Position numbers and translations under genes: made by a program
Part shown: positions 53,929-63,975 of the stretch, one piece after another
How positions within the stretch are numbered: position 1 is the stretch's first letter
Layout of the letters: each line of letters opens with the position of its first letter
The notes under the pieces: generated by a model
Seen by the model: only the letters and a program-made list of their open reading frames with translations
Database searches by the model: none
Told to the model about the DNA's origin: nothing
DNA from: Vibrio nereis NBRC 15637
Lineage (GTDB): Bacteria > Pseudomonadota > Gammaproteobacteria > Enterobacterales > Vibrionaceae
Length of the DNA stretch: 64,000 bases
Direction: 5' to 3'
Assembly (NCBI RefSeq): GCF_001591105.1
Contig: NZ_BCUD01000018.1
Location: forward strand, 1 to 64,000

Positions 53929-53950
53929 ATCAATACAAAAGGACTCTGTT

Positions 53951-54847
53951 GTGAAAAAAATATCCGCTCTTTTGTTAGCCCTGCTCTCTTTCAATATCCA
54001 TGCGTTAGAAATTCAACACGAGATGGGCACAGCAACGTTCAATGAAACTCCAAAGAAAGTGATTGCACTCGATTGGGTATTGGCTGAGACGGTACTCAGT
54101 CTTGGGGTGAAGCCACTAGGTGTTGTTGATGTAACAGGATATCAAAACTGGGTGGTGCAACCGCAATTAAACAAAGACGCTGTAGATGTTGGATCCCGAC
54201 GTGAGCCAAACTTAGAGTTAATTACCTCGCTCAAGCCCGATGTAATACTCATCAGTAAACACTTGGCTCCCGCCTATGAACAACTTAACGCCATTGCTCC
54301 TGTGGTGGTTCACAGTGTGTACAACGAGACCAAACAACCCATAGAGGCGGCAAAGTTGGTAACCCTGCAATTGGGAACATTGCTCGATAGAGAGCAAAAA
54401 GCGAAACAAGTGATCCAGCAAACACTAGCTATGTTAAAAGCCAATGGGGACAAAGTTCGCTCATCCGGTCAGGCAGATAAACCTCTCCTTTTTGCTCGTT
54501 TTATTAATGATAAAACCTTACGCATTCACAGCCAGGGTTCGTTAGCCCAAGCGACAATCGATGTGATGGGTTTAAACAACAGTTGGCAAGAGCAAACCAA
54601 TGTATGGGGATTTACAACGTCTGGTACTGAGAAGCTTGCTGAACACCAACAAACAAACCTAATGCTGTTTGGGCCGCTTAAAGAATCAGAGCGTCAAAAA
54701 CTGACAACTTCCCCACTCTGGCAAGCAATGGAGTTTACACGCACCAACTCTGTGTATGAACTCCCTGCTATTTGGACATTCGGTGGATTGATCGCCGCAC
54801 AGCGATTCAGTGAAAACATAACTCAGCAATTGATAAACAGTAAATGA
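53951..54847 (+). CDS. fhuD: Ferric-siderophore periplasmic binding protein (FhuD/VatD type)
   Basis: A 298-residue periplasmic protein. The signal peptide MKKISALLLALLSFNIHA begins at a GTG (53951) with AAGGA eight bases before it; a longer reading from 53864 would overlap the ATPase gene and bury the signal. Class III binding-protein motifs are visible: KKVIALDWVLAETVLSLGVKPLG, and ITSLKPDVILISKHLAPAYEQL for the second lobe, connected by a single long helix. It delivers the siderophore to the FhuB-type permease, whose start overlaps its stop by four bases. Confidence 0.9.
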   Translation: MKKISALLLALLSFNIHALEIQHEMGTATFNETPKKVIALDWVLAETVLSLGVKPLGVVDVTGYQNWVVQPQLNKDAVDVGSRREPNLELITSLKPDVILISKHLAPAYEQLNAIAPVVVHSVYNETKQPIEAAKLVTLQLGTLLDREQKAKQVIQQTLAMLKANGDKVRSSGQADKPLLFARFINDKTLRIHSQGSLAQATIDVMGLNNSWQEQTNVWGFTTSGTEKLAEHQQTNLMLFGPLKESERQKLTTSPLWQAMEFTRTNSVYELPAIWTFGGLIAAQRFSENITQQLINSK

Positions 54848-56844
54848 ACTCAAATTCTATCGCCTTAGAAAGCGCGTTTTTCAAAACCCCAAAAGCGCTT
54901 TTTACTATCTTCAGCCTTTCTTCGATCATTCTGGTTTTACTGCATATCACGGCCCCGTACTCACAGGGGCTGTCACTACTCTGGGACACCATTTTTAACT
55001 TCGATTCTGCTGATTTTAAACAACTGATCACCCATTTAACGTACCTACCAAGACTTACCGTCGCGATCCTATGTGGTTTTGCGCTCGCGGTTTCTGGCTG
55101 TGTGATACAGTTTGTACTTAGAAACCCGATAGCGTCACCAACCACTCTTGGCGTAGCGGCAGGCGCTGAACTCGGTATGGTTTTAGGGCTGCTATTATTG
55201 CCTGCGGGCTTTGCTGTTTCAGCTTTCATCCCTGCCTTTTTAGGTGGGTGTTTGGCAACAGGGCTAGTGTTTATCTTAAGTGCGCCACGCGGTTTTGCTC
55301 CATTACACATGGTACTCGCGGGTATGGTTGTTAGCCTATTTTTGGGCTCAGTAAACACCATGCTGGTGATGTTAAATGAACAGCAGCTCACAAGCGTTTT
55401 TGTGTGGGGAGCAGGCGCTCTCAACCAAAATGGCTGGACAAGCGTTCAAACCTTGATCCCACTCATTCTAGTTCCCACTTCTATTTTGTTGATGCTGCAA
55501 CGACCTTTAGCCGCTTTGCAATTTGGTGATACCGTCGCGACATCTATCGGTGTGAATATCAAGCAAATAAAGCTCGTGTGCCTCTCTATTGCCATTTTTA
55601 TGACCGCAGCTGTCGTCAGTGAAGTAGGATTGATAGGGTTTGTTGGAATCGTTGCTCCTGCAATCGCTCGAATCCTTGGGGCTCGCAAACTGTCACAACA
55701 AATTATTCTGAGCGGTAGTTTAGGCGCAACCATGCTGCTTATTGTCGACTTGGCCATTCAGCCTTTTTCTGGTGTAGGTGGAGAGCTCTTACCAACAGGA
55801 GCTATGACTGCTTTAATTGGTTCCCCATTTTTGCTGTGGCTGCTACGGCGTACGAACCTACAAACCGAGCAAAAAGCACGCGACGAAACCACCCTTCACT
55901 ATCGGCATGTTAACGTAAAACAAGTGGTTGGCGGTTTAACCATCGCGTTACTGGCTGCAACCATAGCTGCGATTGCGATTGGCCGGAATCAGTTAGGCTG
56001 GACAATCACTACAGACTGGTCACTGTTTTCACTGCGAGCACCACGCGTTTTTGTTGCGCTGCTGGCTGGTATTGGGCTCGCGTTTGCAGGCACCATCATC
56101 CAAAGAATATCCAATAACCCAATGGCAAGCCCCGAGGTTTTGGGGATAAGCTCAGGCGCAGCCCTTGCACTGGTCTTAGGAACATTATCTGGTGTAGTTG
56201 TCACCCGAGGTGACCAAATGCTACTTGGCACAATGGGAGCTATAGCGGTCACCTCCATTGTCTGGCTCATGGGTCGTAAGCATAACTTTGCTCCTACACA
56301 AACCTTGCTTACGGGTATCGCACTAAGTGCTGGTCTGGACGCTTTTTTGCGCATAGCAATGAGTTCTGATCACGAGAATGCTCGCGCATTACTCACTTGG
56401 CTTTCCGGCTCTACGTATCTAGTGTCTGAGCAAGATATTTTCTTGTTGCTGATTGGAGTCACTGTTTTAGGTACACTTTCCGCGCTTTCACACCGTTGGA
56501 TCGAACTGATCGGGCTTGGAGAAACTACAGCGACCAGCATTGGATTAAATTGCAGCTTGGTAAGATTGTTATTACTGCTTCTTGTCGCCGCATTAACGAC
56601 TTTGTGCACCATCGTTATAGGGCCTCTGAGCTTTATCGGGCTACTTGCTCCTCATATGGCGCGCTCATTTCATCAGTATCGCGCATTGCCGCAGGTATTA
56701 ACCGCCGCGATGATAGGTGGAGTGGTGATGGTAACCGCCGACTGGATAGGCCGCACGCTGTGGTTCCCTTGGCAGTTCCCTGCCGGCTTGCTCGCTTCTC
56801 TTATCGGAGGCGGATACTTCCTTTACCTAATGCGACGCCAATAA
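54844..56844 (+). CDS. fhuB: Ferric-siderophore ABC permease, two fused FecCD halves (FhuB/VatB type)
   Basis: A 666-residue inner-membrane permease made of two homologous FecCD domains (about 1-330 and 345-666), each with ten helices. Each half has the signature region for the ATPase contact, LRNPIASPTTLGVAAGAELG in the first and ISNNPMASPEVLGISSGAAL in the second, and the later EVGLIGFVGIVAPAIARIL and IGPLSFIGLLAPHMARSF. Fusion of both halves is characteristic of FhuB, as against the separate FecC/FecD or FepD/FepG. It overlaps the binding-protein gene by four bases. Confidence 0.95.
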   Translation: MNSNSIALESAFFKTPKALFTIFSLSSIILVLLHITAPYSQGLSLLWDTIFNFDSADFKQLITHLTYLPRLTVAILCGFALAVSGCVIQFVLRNPIASPTTLGVAAGAELGMVLGLLLLPAGFAVSAFIPAFLGGCLATGLVFILSAPRGFAPLHMVLAGMVVSLFLGSVNTMLVMLNEQQLTSVFVWGAGALNQNGWTSVQTLIPLILVPTSILLMLQRPLAALQFGDTVATSIGVNIKQIKLVCLSIAIFMTAAVVSEVGLIGFVGIVAPAIARILGARKLSQQIILSGSLGATMLLIVDLAIQPFSGVGGELLPTGAMTALIGSPFLLWLLRRTNLQTEQKARDETTLHYRHVNVKQVVGGLTIALLAATIAAIAIGRNQLGWTITTDWSLFSLRAPRVFVALLAGIGLAFAGTIIQRISNNPMASPEVLGISSGAALALVLGTLSGVVVTRGDQMLLGTMGAIAVTSIVWLMGRKHNFAPTQTLLTGIALSAGLDAFLRIAMSSDHENARALLTWLSGSTYLVSEQDIFLLLIGVTVLGTLSALSHRWIELIGLGETTATSIGLNCSLVRLLLLLLVAALTTLCTIVIGPLSFIGLLAPHMARSFHQYRALPQVLTAAMIGGVVMVTADWIGRTLWFPWQFPAGLLASLIGGGYFLYLMRRQ

Positions 56845-56953
56845 CCGCATGATTAGAAAGGTAAATATCTCTACCGTTAGATTTACCTTTCTCACTGTCT
56901 CGTATTTAACATTCTGCATAAATAAACAACAAAACAGTATTGATAAGACAAAC

Positions 56954-56972
56954 GATAATAATTATTATTCGC
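56954..56972. promoter_or_regulatory. Fur box before iutA
   Basis: A GATAATAATTATTATTC palindrome (14 of 19 consensus positions) lies 36 bases before the receptor ATG at 57008. Its place inside the longer possible reading from 56849 is one reason to prefer the later start. Confidence 0.75.
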
Positions 56973-57007
56973 CACAATATTTATGGCCTACAATTAAAGT
57001 GAAAGTA

Positions 57008-59119
57008 ATGAAAGAAAAAGGAAGTTTTCCAATCACCGCGACTGCATTAGCTGTCGCAGCTATCGTGTCCCCGGTTGTCAGTCAAGCTCAAGAGACAAGC
57101 ACATTCGATGAAATGGTCGTTGTTTCAAGCCGCATGCCCAAAGCGATCAGCGATATCCCTGGTACGGTTTGGTACATCGACTCTGCAACAATTGAAGAAG
57201 AATACCGAGGCGGTAAAAGTCTCGATGAGATTCTGGCTGCTTCGATTCCATCACTTGATGTGAATAGCGGAGGAAGAACCCATGCTGGCCAAAACCTTCG
57301 TGGCCGTAAGATGATGGTAATGATCGATGGCGTATCGCTACAGACCGTTCGTTCAGTTAGCCGCCAACTTGATGCTATTGACCCCTTCAATATAGAGCGT
57401 GTGGAAGTCCTTTCCGGCGCGAGCTCTTTATACGGTGCGGGGGCTTCAGGCGGTGTCATTAATATCATAACGAAGAAAGCAACCAGTGAAGATTTGGAAT
57501 TTGAATCCTTTGTAGGAGGCACTTCCGGCCTAAATTCTAGTGAAGACTTTGACTACAAACTGGCGCAATCTATCTCAGGTGGCAATGATAACGTTCAGGC
57601 TCGTGCCTCTGTCGCGTATACCAAAACCCAAGGCTTTTTTGACACCGACGGAGACATCATTACACCGGATATCACTCAGGGCTCAAACCAGTTTAACGAA
57701 ACGATCGACCTGATGGGCAGTGCGCAAATTGCACTTAACCAAGGTCAGCAATTGAATCTGCTGGCGCAATATTACGACAGCCAGCAAGACTCCAAATACG
57801 GTTTGTACTTTGAAAAAGACAGCAATGGCAACTTCAAATTCGTTGACGTACGTGATGGCTACTATGCCGAACGACAGCAAGGCACAGAGCGGAAAATGCT
57901 CAGTGCAACTTACAGCAATGACGACTTCCTGAGCCATAACCTCATTGCTGAGCTAGCTTACCGCACAGAAGCGCACAGCTATACACCGTATACGAGCGAA
58001 GGTCGAACGTCACTCGCCACCAGCTCCTCTAGCCAAAGTACTGACCTATGGTTAATGAAAATCGCTATGAGTAAATCACTCGGCGCATTAGATTTCACTT
58101 ACGGTATCGACGGATATTTGGATAGATTTAAAAGCGATAAAGCGATTTACAACCAATCATTAACCGAGAACTCGGGTGGTTTAGTGCATGTCATCGATGA
58201 CATGGCCGGCCGCTACCCAGGCATTGATACCGACTCTTTGGCAGGTTTTATTCAAGCAGAATATGCAATTACTGATGACTGGTTGGTTCAAGCAGGCTAT
58301 CGCTATCAATATATGGATACGAAAGTTGCTGACTTTAGAAAAACATCCAGCTCTGATTTAGTGCCAGGTGGCAGTACTGACTATGCCGAAAGCCTATTTA
58401 ACCTAGGTACGATTTACCACCTAACCCCAACATCTCAAGTTTGGGCAAACTTTTCTCAAGGTTTCGACCTACCACCCGTGTTCAAATACTACGGTAAAGA
58501 CGCTAACACAAGCGTAAGCAGCTCTAAGCTTGAGGGAATTAAAACAGACAGCTACGAAGTGGGCTACAGAACCGACCTTGAAAAACTGTCTGTCCAGTCT
58601 GCCCTCTACTACTCACTATCCGATGCAACAGTTCAGTACGAAAACAACTTCACTGTTTCTGGATTGGTTGATCCTAAACGTATTTATGGCGCAGAAGCTT
58701 TGGTGAGCTATTGGGCGACAGACGCACTGCAATTAGGTGTATCTGGCCACTATGTAGTCTCTGAGCTAGAAACCGACAACGGCTGGGAAGACTACAAAGC
58801 GATGGAAGCAAGTACATCGAAAGCAGGTGCTTGGGTTGGCTGGTATCAAGAAGACTACAGCCTAAAACTTCAAAGCTTAACCATGTTCGATTACAAGGAT
58901 GCAGAAGACAGAGAACTTGAAGGCTATACAGTGGTTGACTTCATCGGTAGCTATCAACTACCTGTTGGTAGTCTAGGCTTTGGTATCAAAAACCTAATGG
59001 ACGAAGACTACGTAACCAGTTGGAGCCAACGTGCAAAATTATGGTATGGCAATTCAGATATGTTTGAATACAAAGGCCGTGGCCGTACGTACACTTTAAA
59101 CTATCAGGTTAAGTTCTAG
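57008..59119 (+). CDS. iutA: TonB-dependent ferric aerobactin-type siderophore receptor (IutA family)
   Basis: Outer-membrane receptor of 703 residues. A signal peptide ends near SQAQA-type residues (to about 27), a TonB box follows (TFDEMVVVSSR), then the plug (about 40-155) with QNLRGRKMMVMIDGV and the barrel. Many segments match IutA of E. coli: RQLDAIDPFNIERVEVLSGASSLYG, GGVINIITKK, and the C-terminal YKGRGRTYTLNYQVKF ending in Phe. It ends the uptake locus. No aerobactin synthesis genes (iucABCD) are in the window, so the siderophore is likely taken from other organisms or made elsewhere in the genome. Ligand identity is inferred from the family. Confidence 0.9.
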   Translation: MKEKGSFPITATALAVAAIVSPVVSQAQETSTFDEMVVVSSRMPKAISDIPGTVWYIDSATIEEEYRGGKSLDEILAASIPSLDVNSGGRTHAGQNLRGRKMMVMIDGVSLQTVRSVSRQLDAIDPFNIERVEVLSGASSLYGAGASGGVINIITKKATSEDLEFESFVGGTSGLNSSEDFDYKLAQSISGGNDNVQARASVAYTKTQGFFDTDGDIITPDITQGSNQFNETIDLMGSAQIALNQGQQLNLLAQYYDSQQDSKYGLYFEKDSNGNFKFVDVRDGYYAERQQGTERKMLSATYSNDDFLSHNLIAELAYRTEAHSYTPYTSEGRTSLATSSSSQSTDLWLMKIAMSKSLGALDFTYGIDGYLDRFKSDKAIYNQSLTENSGGLVHVIDDMAGRYPGIDTDSLAGFIQAEYAITDDWLVQAGYRYQYMDTKVADFRKTSSSDLVPGGSTDYAESLFNLGTIYHLTPTSQVWANFSQGFDLPPVFKYYGKDANTSVSSSKLEGIKTDSYEVGYRTDLEKLSVQSALYYSLSDATVQYENNFTVSGLVDPKRIYGAEALVSYWATDALQLGVSGHYVVSELETDNGWEDYKAMEASTSKAGAWVGWYQEDYSLKLQSLTMFDYKDAEDRELEGYTVVDFIGSYQLPVGSLGFGIKNLMDEDYVTSWSQRAKLWYGNSDMFEYKGRGRTYTLNYQVKF

Positions 59120-59159
59120 TCCATCGTCTAGTGCGATCTAAAGTACAGTAAAAAATAAC

Positions 59160-59193
59160 AAAGGCTGAAGAGCTCATTTCCTCAGCCTTTTTA
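59160..59193 (+). terminator. Rho-independent terminator after iutA
   Basis: A 9-bp stem (AAAGGCTGA at 59160-59168 with TCAGCCTTT at 59182-59190) leads into TTTTAG. It also separates iutA from the convergent slipin gene. Confidence 0.85.
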
Positions 59194-59280
59194 GTTCAAG
59201 CTAGTGTCACAAGTCACTAAACCTGATATTAGAATGCCTTACTTAGACATCGGTATTAGCATTCATTATTTAATTAAGCC

Positions 59281-60075
59281 CTATTTGTCCTTATTTTCTT
59301 CATGCTTTGCCATCGTCTTAAACAACCCTTCCATCATTGATGTTGGCATTGGGAAAAGTATGGTTGAGCTTTTCTCCGCCGCTATTTCTGTTAACGTCTG
59401 TAAATAGCGCAGTAAGATTGAATTCGGCTCTGCTGCTAGTCGATTAGCTGCTTCAACCAGCTTCTCCGATGCCTCCATCTCACCAGATGCATGTATCACT
59501 TTTGCTCGACGAGCCCTTTCGGCTTCTGCTTGACGAGCGATTGCACGAATCATAGATTCATTCAGATCCACATGTTTGATCTCGACATTGGAGACTTTGA
59601 TCCCCCAACCATCCGTTCGCGAATCTAGAATTTCTTGAATATCCGAATTGAGCATTTCTCGATTGGCCAGCATTTCATCAAGCTCGTGTTGACCAAGCAC
59701 CGAACGCAACGTGGTTTGCGCAAGCTGTGACGTTGCCTGTAAGTAGTTCTCAACATTAATGATCGCTTTTTGAGAGTCTACTACGCGAAAATAGATCACC
59801 GCGTTTACCCGCACAGAAACGTTATCTCGACTGATCACGTCTTGACTGGGCACATCCATAACGACGGTACGTAAATCGACCCGAACCATTTGTTGGATGA
59901 CGGGAATAACAATGATAAGACCCGGACCTTTCACCTTTTGAAAGCGACCGAGGAAGAAGATTACGCCTCGTTCATATTCACGCAAGATACGGAACAAACG
60001 GACTAAAACGAGCACCACCAACACTACAATTAAAATCGGTGTAAGTAGCTCAGTGTTTACTGGTATTCCCGGCAT
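59281..60075 (-). CDS. Slipin (stomatin-like, SPFH/Band-7) protein
   Basis: A 264-residue membrane scaffold protein. One N-terminal helix (about 9-28) anchors it, then an SPFH domain starts [21 protein letters not shown] and continues [24 protein letters not shown] charged helical region follows ([22 protein letters not shown]). It typically pairs with NfeD, and here its start lies inside the end of the nfeD gene (26-base overlap), with GGAG before the ATG. The pair is thought to act on membrane microdomains and protein turnover. Confidence 0.93.
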   Translation of the reverse strand: MPGIPVNTELLTPILIVVLVVLVLVRLFRILREYERGVIFFLGRFQKVKGPGLIIVIPVIQQMVRVDLRTVVMDVPSQDVISRDNVSVRVNAVIYFRVVDSQKAIINVENYLQATSQLAQTTLRSVLGQHELDEMLANREMLNSDIQEILDSRTDGWGIKVSNVEIKHVDLNESMIRAIARQAEAERARRAKVIHASGEMEASEKLVEAANRLAAEPNSILLRYLQTLTEIAAEKSSTILFPMPTSMMEGLFKTMAKHEENKDK

Positions 60076-61429
60076 TTTGTGGACTCCTTGATACTTTTTT
60101 GACCTTTAAAGTCAGACCGTCTACCGCGACAATATTGACCTTTTCGCCTTTCGCCACGGGTCGATCACTGGTCGCCTCCCAACGTTCGCCTTCAACATGT
60201 ACATATCCATGAGTAGCGAAATCATTGAGCACGGTAGCCTCAATCCCAATTAAAGCCTCTTCTCCGCTCACGACTTGTTTTTTGCGTAAGTTCATTAACG
60301 TTTTCAGAACAAATACAATCAGTGCCGCCGAACCTATCGCAATGGTATAAATGAGCGACATTGATACTCTTAATTCTGGTAAATCACTGTCGATAAGGAA
60401 TACAGACCCCAACACAAACGCGACAATGCCACCAATGCCGAGCAAGCCAAAACTCGGTATAAAAGACTCAGCAACAATTAAGGCTATCCCAAGCAGCATG
60501 AGCCCCATGCCTGCATAGTTAACCGGCAAAAGCTGGAAAGCATATAAAGCCACTAAAAGAGAGATAGCCCCTGTAATACCGGCAATACCAAAACTGGGGC
60601 TATAAAATTCCAGCAGCAAACCATAAACACCAATCATCATTAAGATATAGGCAACATTCGGGTCTGTAATCGTGGCTAAAAACTTGTTTCGCAGATCGGG
60701 CTCACGTGGCTCTAACTGGGCGTTTGAAAAGTCCATCTCTAACTGCTGATGTTCCATTTCTAACGTTAAGCCGTTTAACTGATTGAGTAAGTCCTGTGAG
60801 GAATCCGCCATAAGGTTAATTACATTCTGCTCTAACGCTTCGGTCGCAGACAACGTAGCCGCTTCTCGCACCGCTTTTTCTGCCCACTCCACATTTCGCC
60901 CCCGTAACTGGGCAAGCGAACGTATATACGCGATTGAATCGTTGAGGATCTTCTTCTCCATCGCTGATGGCTCACTAGGTTTTTCTTCCTGTGCTCCGCC
61001 CGGCATTCCTCCCCCACCTATCTGAACAGGGGTCGCTGCTCCTAATGTGGTAGCAGGAGACATGGCCGCAATATGACACGCATAGAGAATGTAGGTACCA
61101 GCACTTGCTGCCCTAGCACCAGGGGGGTAAACCAAGCAAAGAACGGGAATCTTAGAGGCGAGGATTTGTTGATTAATATCGCGTAGGCTCGAGCTAAGCC
61201 CACCTGGAGTGTCGATGGAAATGATGACCGCAGGAGAGTTGCTGCGCAGGTTCGCTCTTTGGATCTCTTTGATTACGTAATCCCCTACAGCGGGACCAAT
61301 AGCACCACTGATTGAGATTACTGGAACGGTTTGTGAAGAAACGACTTGCTCTTCTTCCTGATTCGCCGTCGCCAGTGTTGTAAACATTAGGAAGCTACTA
61401 AAGAGCGCCCATATCACTCGACGATACAT
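60050..61429 (-). CDS. NfeD-family membrane-bound serine protease (ClpP-like)
   Basis: A 459-residue protein with a signal peptide ([22 protein letters not shown]), a periplasmic ClpP-like protease domain (about 30-235), four to six helices and a cytosolic OB-fold NfeD domain (about 380-445). The nucleophile is the Ser of [12 protein letters not shown] near 105 and the general base Lys is in AMEKKILND near 160, as in the Ser-Lys dyad of archaeal stomatin-specific proteases. It is the first gene of a two-gene operon with the slipin. Confidence 0.92.
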   Translation of the reverse strand: MYRRVIWALFSSFLMFTTLATANQEEEQVVSSQTVPVISISGAIGPAVGDYVIKEIQRANLRSNSPAVIISIDTPGGLSSSLRDINQQILASKIPVLCLVYPPGARAASAGTYILYACHIAAMSPATTLGAATPVQIGGGGMPGGAQEEKPSEPSAMEKKILNDSIAYIRSLAQLRGRNVEWAEKAVREAATLSATEALEQNVINLMADSSQDLLNQLNGLTLEMEHQQLEMDFSNAQLEPREPDLRNKFLATITDPNVAYILMMIGVYGLLLEFYSPSFGIAGITGAISLLVALYAFQLLPVNYAGMGLMLLGIALIVAESFIPSFGLLGIGGIVAFVLGSVFLIDSDLPELRVSMSLIYTIAIGSAALIVFVLKTLMNLRKKQVVSGEEALIGIEATVLNDFATHGYVHVEGERWEATSDRPVAKGEKVNIVAVDGLTLKVKKVSRSPQNAGNTSKH

Positions 61430-61607
61430 TTCTTGTTCCGATACAAACGTATGATTTCAGTGTAGTTGAAAACTGCAGCGTGTGTTCAAAAAGACCAACC
61501 TGAAGGTTAACGCCTTGTTACACAGCTGTAGTTGTATGGTGACAAACATCCAACCAACCTATTGCACTTATTGACATATAACTATATATTCACTCGCAAT
61601 TAATAAC

Positions 61608-61626
61608 GAATACAATAATCATTATC
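61608..61626. promoter_or_regulatory. Fur box directly before the di-heme peroxidase-like gene
   Basis: The 19 bases ending in ATCATTATC match the Fur consensus at 15 positions and lie only nine bases before the ATG at 61636, over the place where a ribosome site would be. Confidence 0.75.
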
Positions 61627-61635
61627 ATTTAAAAA

Positions 61636-63975
61636 ATGAAATATACAAATAATCAAAAAAACTCTATTCGCTTGTATACAGGAGCTATAGCCCTAACGTC
61701 TTTATCTCTCTTAGTAGGATGTAATGATCATAGCGCTAATAATGACTACGATGCTAAAACAAACGAAACTTCAGCCCCTTTCATATTTACCGCAAAAGTG
61801 CAGCATAACGAGGCCGCAGGCAGCACATACATCGTTAGCCAACCTCAGTCTAATATCAATATTGAAGGCACTGTCACAAATGATGGAATAATAGAAGTAT
61901 CTGTCCCTAGTGGGGCAAAACTAGACTTCCCCTTACAACTTAGCGTTGCGTTAAATATTGATACTTACAAATACATGAGCCCAAACATTGCTTCTCTAAG
62001 TAAGATCAGTGCACAAAAACGTGCATCTAAACACTCCAACACCATGGATTACAGTGATACCGCTAACGGTGATGTGACTAACGTGGTTTCACTAGAAAGT
62101 ACAGCACAGTTCGCATTGGCAGATAGCGATCAAAGTGGATTTCTTTCAGAGCAAGAAATCCAACACCAAGCAGCACAAAGTGCTGAAGCTGATTACGAAC
62201 TCCGTGTGCAGGATTTGATGATTGCTGCAGAGGTAGCAAAACAAGATTCGAGCAAGCTTTACTATCAAACCACCTATGAGTTGATGGCAGAATTCGTCAG
62301 AGACGAGTCAACATTGAATGCTTTCTTCGCGTCAAATAGCGAATCCGTCAAGTTGGCGAAAGAAACTCTGTTTAATCTAGCAACACCATTGAATGAAGAA
62401 ACAAGCAGTTTCCTACGCTTGGACAAAACTGCTTGGCCGCTAAAAGATCAATCGCTTGACTACCTGAACTCGCCTTGGTCCTGTGTCGATGATATACGAC
62501 GGGTCTCAAGCAGAGACTACGGCATCCGGTTGTGGCATGAGCCTCAAAGTACTTCTTTCGATCACACGCAGATACAAAGTCTCATCGCAACTTCGAACAC
62601 AGAATTGCTCTGCTCAAAATCAACATGGCGACTACCTTCAGTTTCGGAGCTAAGTTCACTATTCAAAGGCAGCGATATTCAGTTTCCAAATACATTTCCT
62701 AGCGCAAAAAGTGATGATTATTACTGGGTCACAACAGAAAATAGTGAAACCACGTTAGTTAGCTTCGTTTCTGGTACTCCCGTAACACATACGCCATCTG
62801 AAGGTTCTACAGCAAAAGTTCTGCTACACAGTTTTGAACCCGTAGAAGTATGGAGAAATATTGAAGCTGTTGACACCCCCGTTGACTTGAGTAGTTTACG
62901 AGAAATATACGCAGAATCTCCAGAAAACTGGCCTACGCCAACTATCGATGACGGCGTTGAGTGGCAAGAGTTAGGGTTGCTCAAAGCCGTTCCTTTCCCC
63001 GCTGATAACCCTTATACGAAAGAAAAAACTGAGCTAGGGAAAGCCCTATTTTTTGATAAGAGACTCTCGCAAGACAACACTATTTCGTGTGCAAGTTGCC
63101 ATGAACCTGAACAAGGGTGGGCGGATGGCGTAAGACGCGCGATTGGTATTAACGGACAAGTTGGACCTCGTAATACGCCAACAATTATTAATACCGCGTA
63201 TTACGAAACTCTATTTTTAGATGGCCGCGTATCTTCGTTAGAAGAGCAATCCCTTCATCCCATTGCGAATCCTATCGAAATGGGCCTAGCGCATGACGAC
63301 TTATTGCAAAAACTGGATAAAATTTCCGAATACCCTGACCTATTTACAGCAGCATTTGGTGATGACACCATCACGCTAGATCGTATTGCAAAAGCAATTG
63401 CAACATTTGAACGTACAATAATTAGTACGGAAAGTGATTTCGATCGATTCCTGAAAGGCGATAAAGAGGCACTGACTAATGAGCAGTTACACGGTTTGCA
63501 CCTATTCCGCACCAAAGCTCGTTGTATGAACTGCCACAGTGGTCCAATGATGACCAACAATCAATTTGAAAATATCGGCCTAACCTATTACGGAAGAAGC
63601 CTAGAAGATCGAGGTCGTTACAATGTCACATACAATCCGCAAGATATGGGTAAGTTCCGGGTACCAATGCTGCGCGATATTAAATCTACTGACCCAACCA
63701 CTCATCTAGGTTTGTTTAATCTTGCAACCGTTACCTCTACAGGGCGTGTAGTCGGTCTTCTCGCAATGTACAACAACGGTATGACGCGAAACAGGTCAGG
63801 TAACTTCCCTCAATACGCTGGAAAATACGATAAGAACTTTCCAAGTGTTTCCCCATTAATCGAACGCTTGCAGCTCACTGCAGAAGAGTTAATTGCGTTA
63901 GACGCCTTCATGGCTGCTATATCCAGTGACGTGCGAACTGATAGCGCAACCCCAGAAGAAATGGGTATTCAATAA
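61636..63975 (+). CDS. Lipoprotein with EF-hand-like loop, DUF1566-like and di-heme cytochrome c peroxidase/MauG domains
   Basis: A 779-residue envelope protein with several parts. A lipobox LLVGC gives Cys29. Residues 163-174 form a canonical EF-hand loop (DSDQSGFLSEQE). Residues 280-405 resemble the DUF1566/Lcl_C fold (SPWSCVDD, ELLCSKSTWRLPSVSEL, YYWVTTENS), with paired Cys. The C-terminal part (about 435-770) is a di-heme cytochrome c peroxidase/MauG-like domain with haem motifs CASCH (485-489) and CMNCH (630-634). Such enzymes remove peroxide or modify proteins with high-valent haem iron. A Fur box lies right before the start, but there is no good Shine-Dalgarno site. It is divergent from nfeD. 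The substrate is unknown. Confidence 0.88.
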   Translation: MKYTNNQKNSIRLYTGAIALTSLSLLVGCNDHSANNDYDAKTNETSAPFIFTAKVQHNEAAGSTYIVSQPQSNINIEGTVTNDGIIEVSVPSGAKLDFPLQLSVALNIDTYKYMSPNIASLSKISAQKRASKHSNTMDYSDTANGDVTNVVSLESTAQFALADSDQSGFLSEQEIQHQAAQSAEADYELRVQDLMIAAEVAKQDSSKLYYQTTYELMAEFVRDESTLNAFFASNSESVKLAKETLFNLATPLNEETSSFLRLDKTAWPLKDQSLDYLNSPWSCVDDIRRVSSRDYGIRLWHEPQSTSFDHTQIQSLIATSNTELLCSKSTWRLPSVSELSSLFKGSDIQFPNTFPSAKSDDYYWVTTENSETTLVSFVSGTPVTHTPSEGSTAKVLLHSFEPVEVWRNIEAVDTPVDLSSLREIYAESPENWPTPTIDDGVEWQELGLLKAVPFPADNPYTKEKTELGKALFFDKRLSQDNTISCASCHEPEQGWADGVRRAIGINGQVGPRNTPTIINTAYYETLFLDGRVSSLEEQSLHPIANPIEMGLAHDDLLQKLDKISEYPDLFTAAFGDDTITLDRIAKAIATFERTIISTESDFDRFLKGDKEALTNEQLHGLHLFRTKARCMNCHSGPMMTNNQFENIGLTYYGRSLEDRGRYNVTYNPQDMGKFRVPMLRDIKSTDPTTHLGLFNLATVTSTGRVVGLLAMYNNGMTRNRSGNFPQYAGKYDKNFPSVSPLIERLQLTAEELIALDAFMAAISSDVRTDSATPEEMGIQ

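Noticed and set aside
54807-55424. A 205-codon leftward open frame inside the permease gene
   Set aside because: It is antisense to the first FecCD domain of a full-length permease and has the Pro/Ser/Thr-rich composition of a shadow frame.
56849-57007. Longer start for iutA
   Set aside because: It would place a Fur box inside the coding region and put 53 residues before a normal signal peptide.
59204-59407. A 67-codon rightward open frame at the end of the iutA region
   Set aside because: It runs mostly antisense over the end of the slipin gene, has no ribosome site and no recognisable content.
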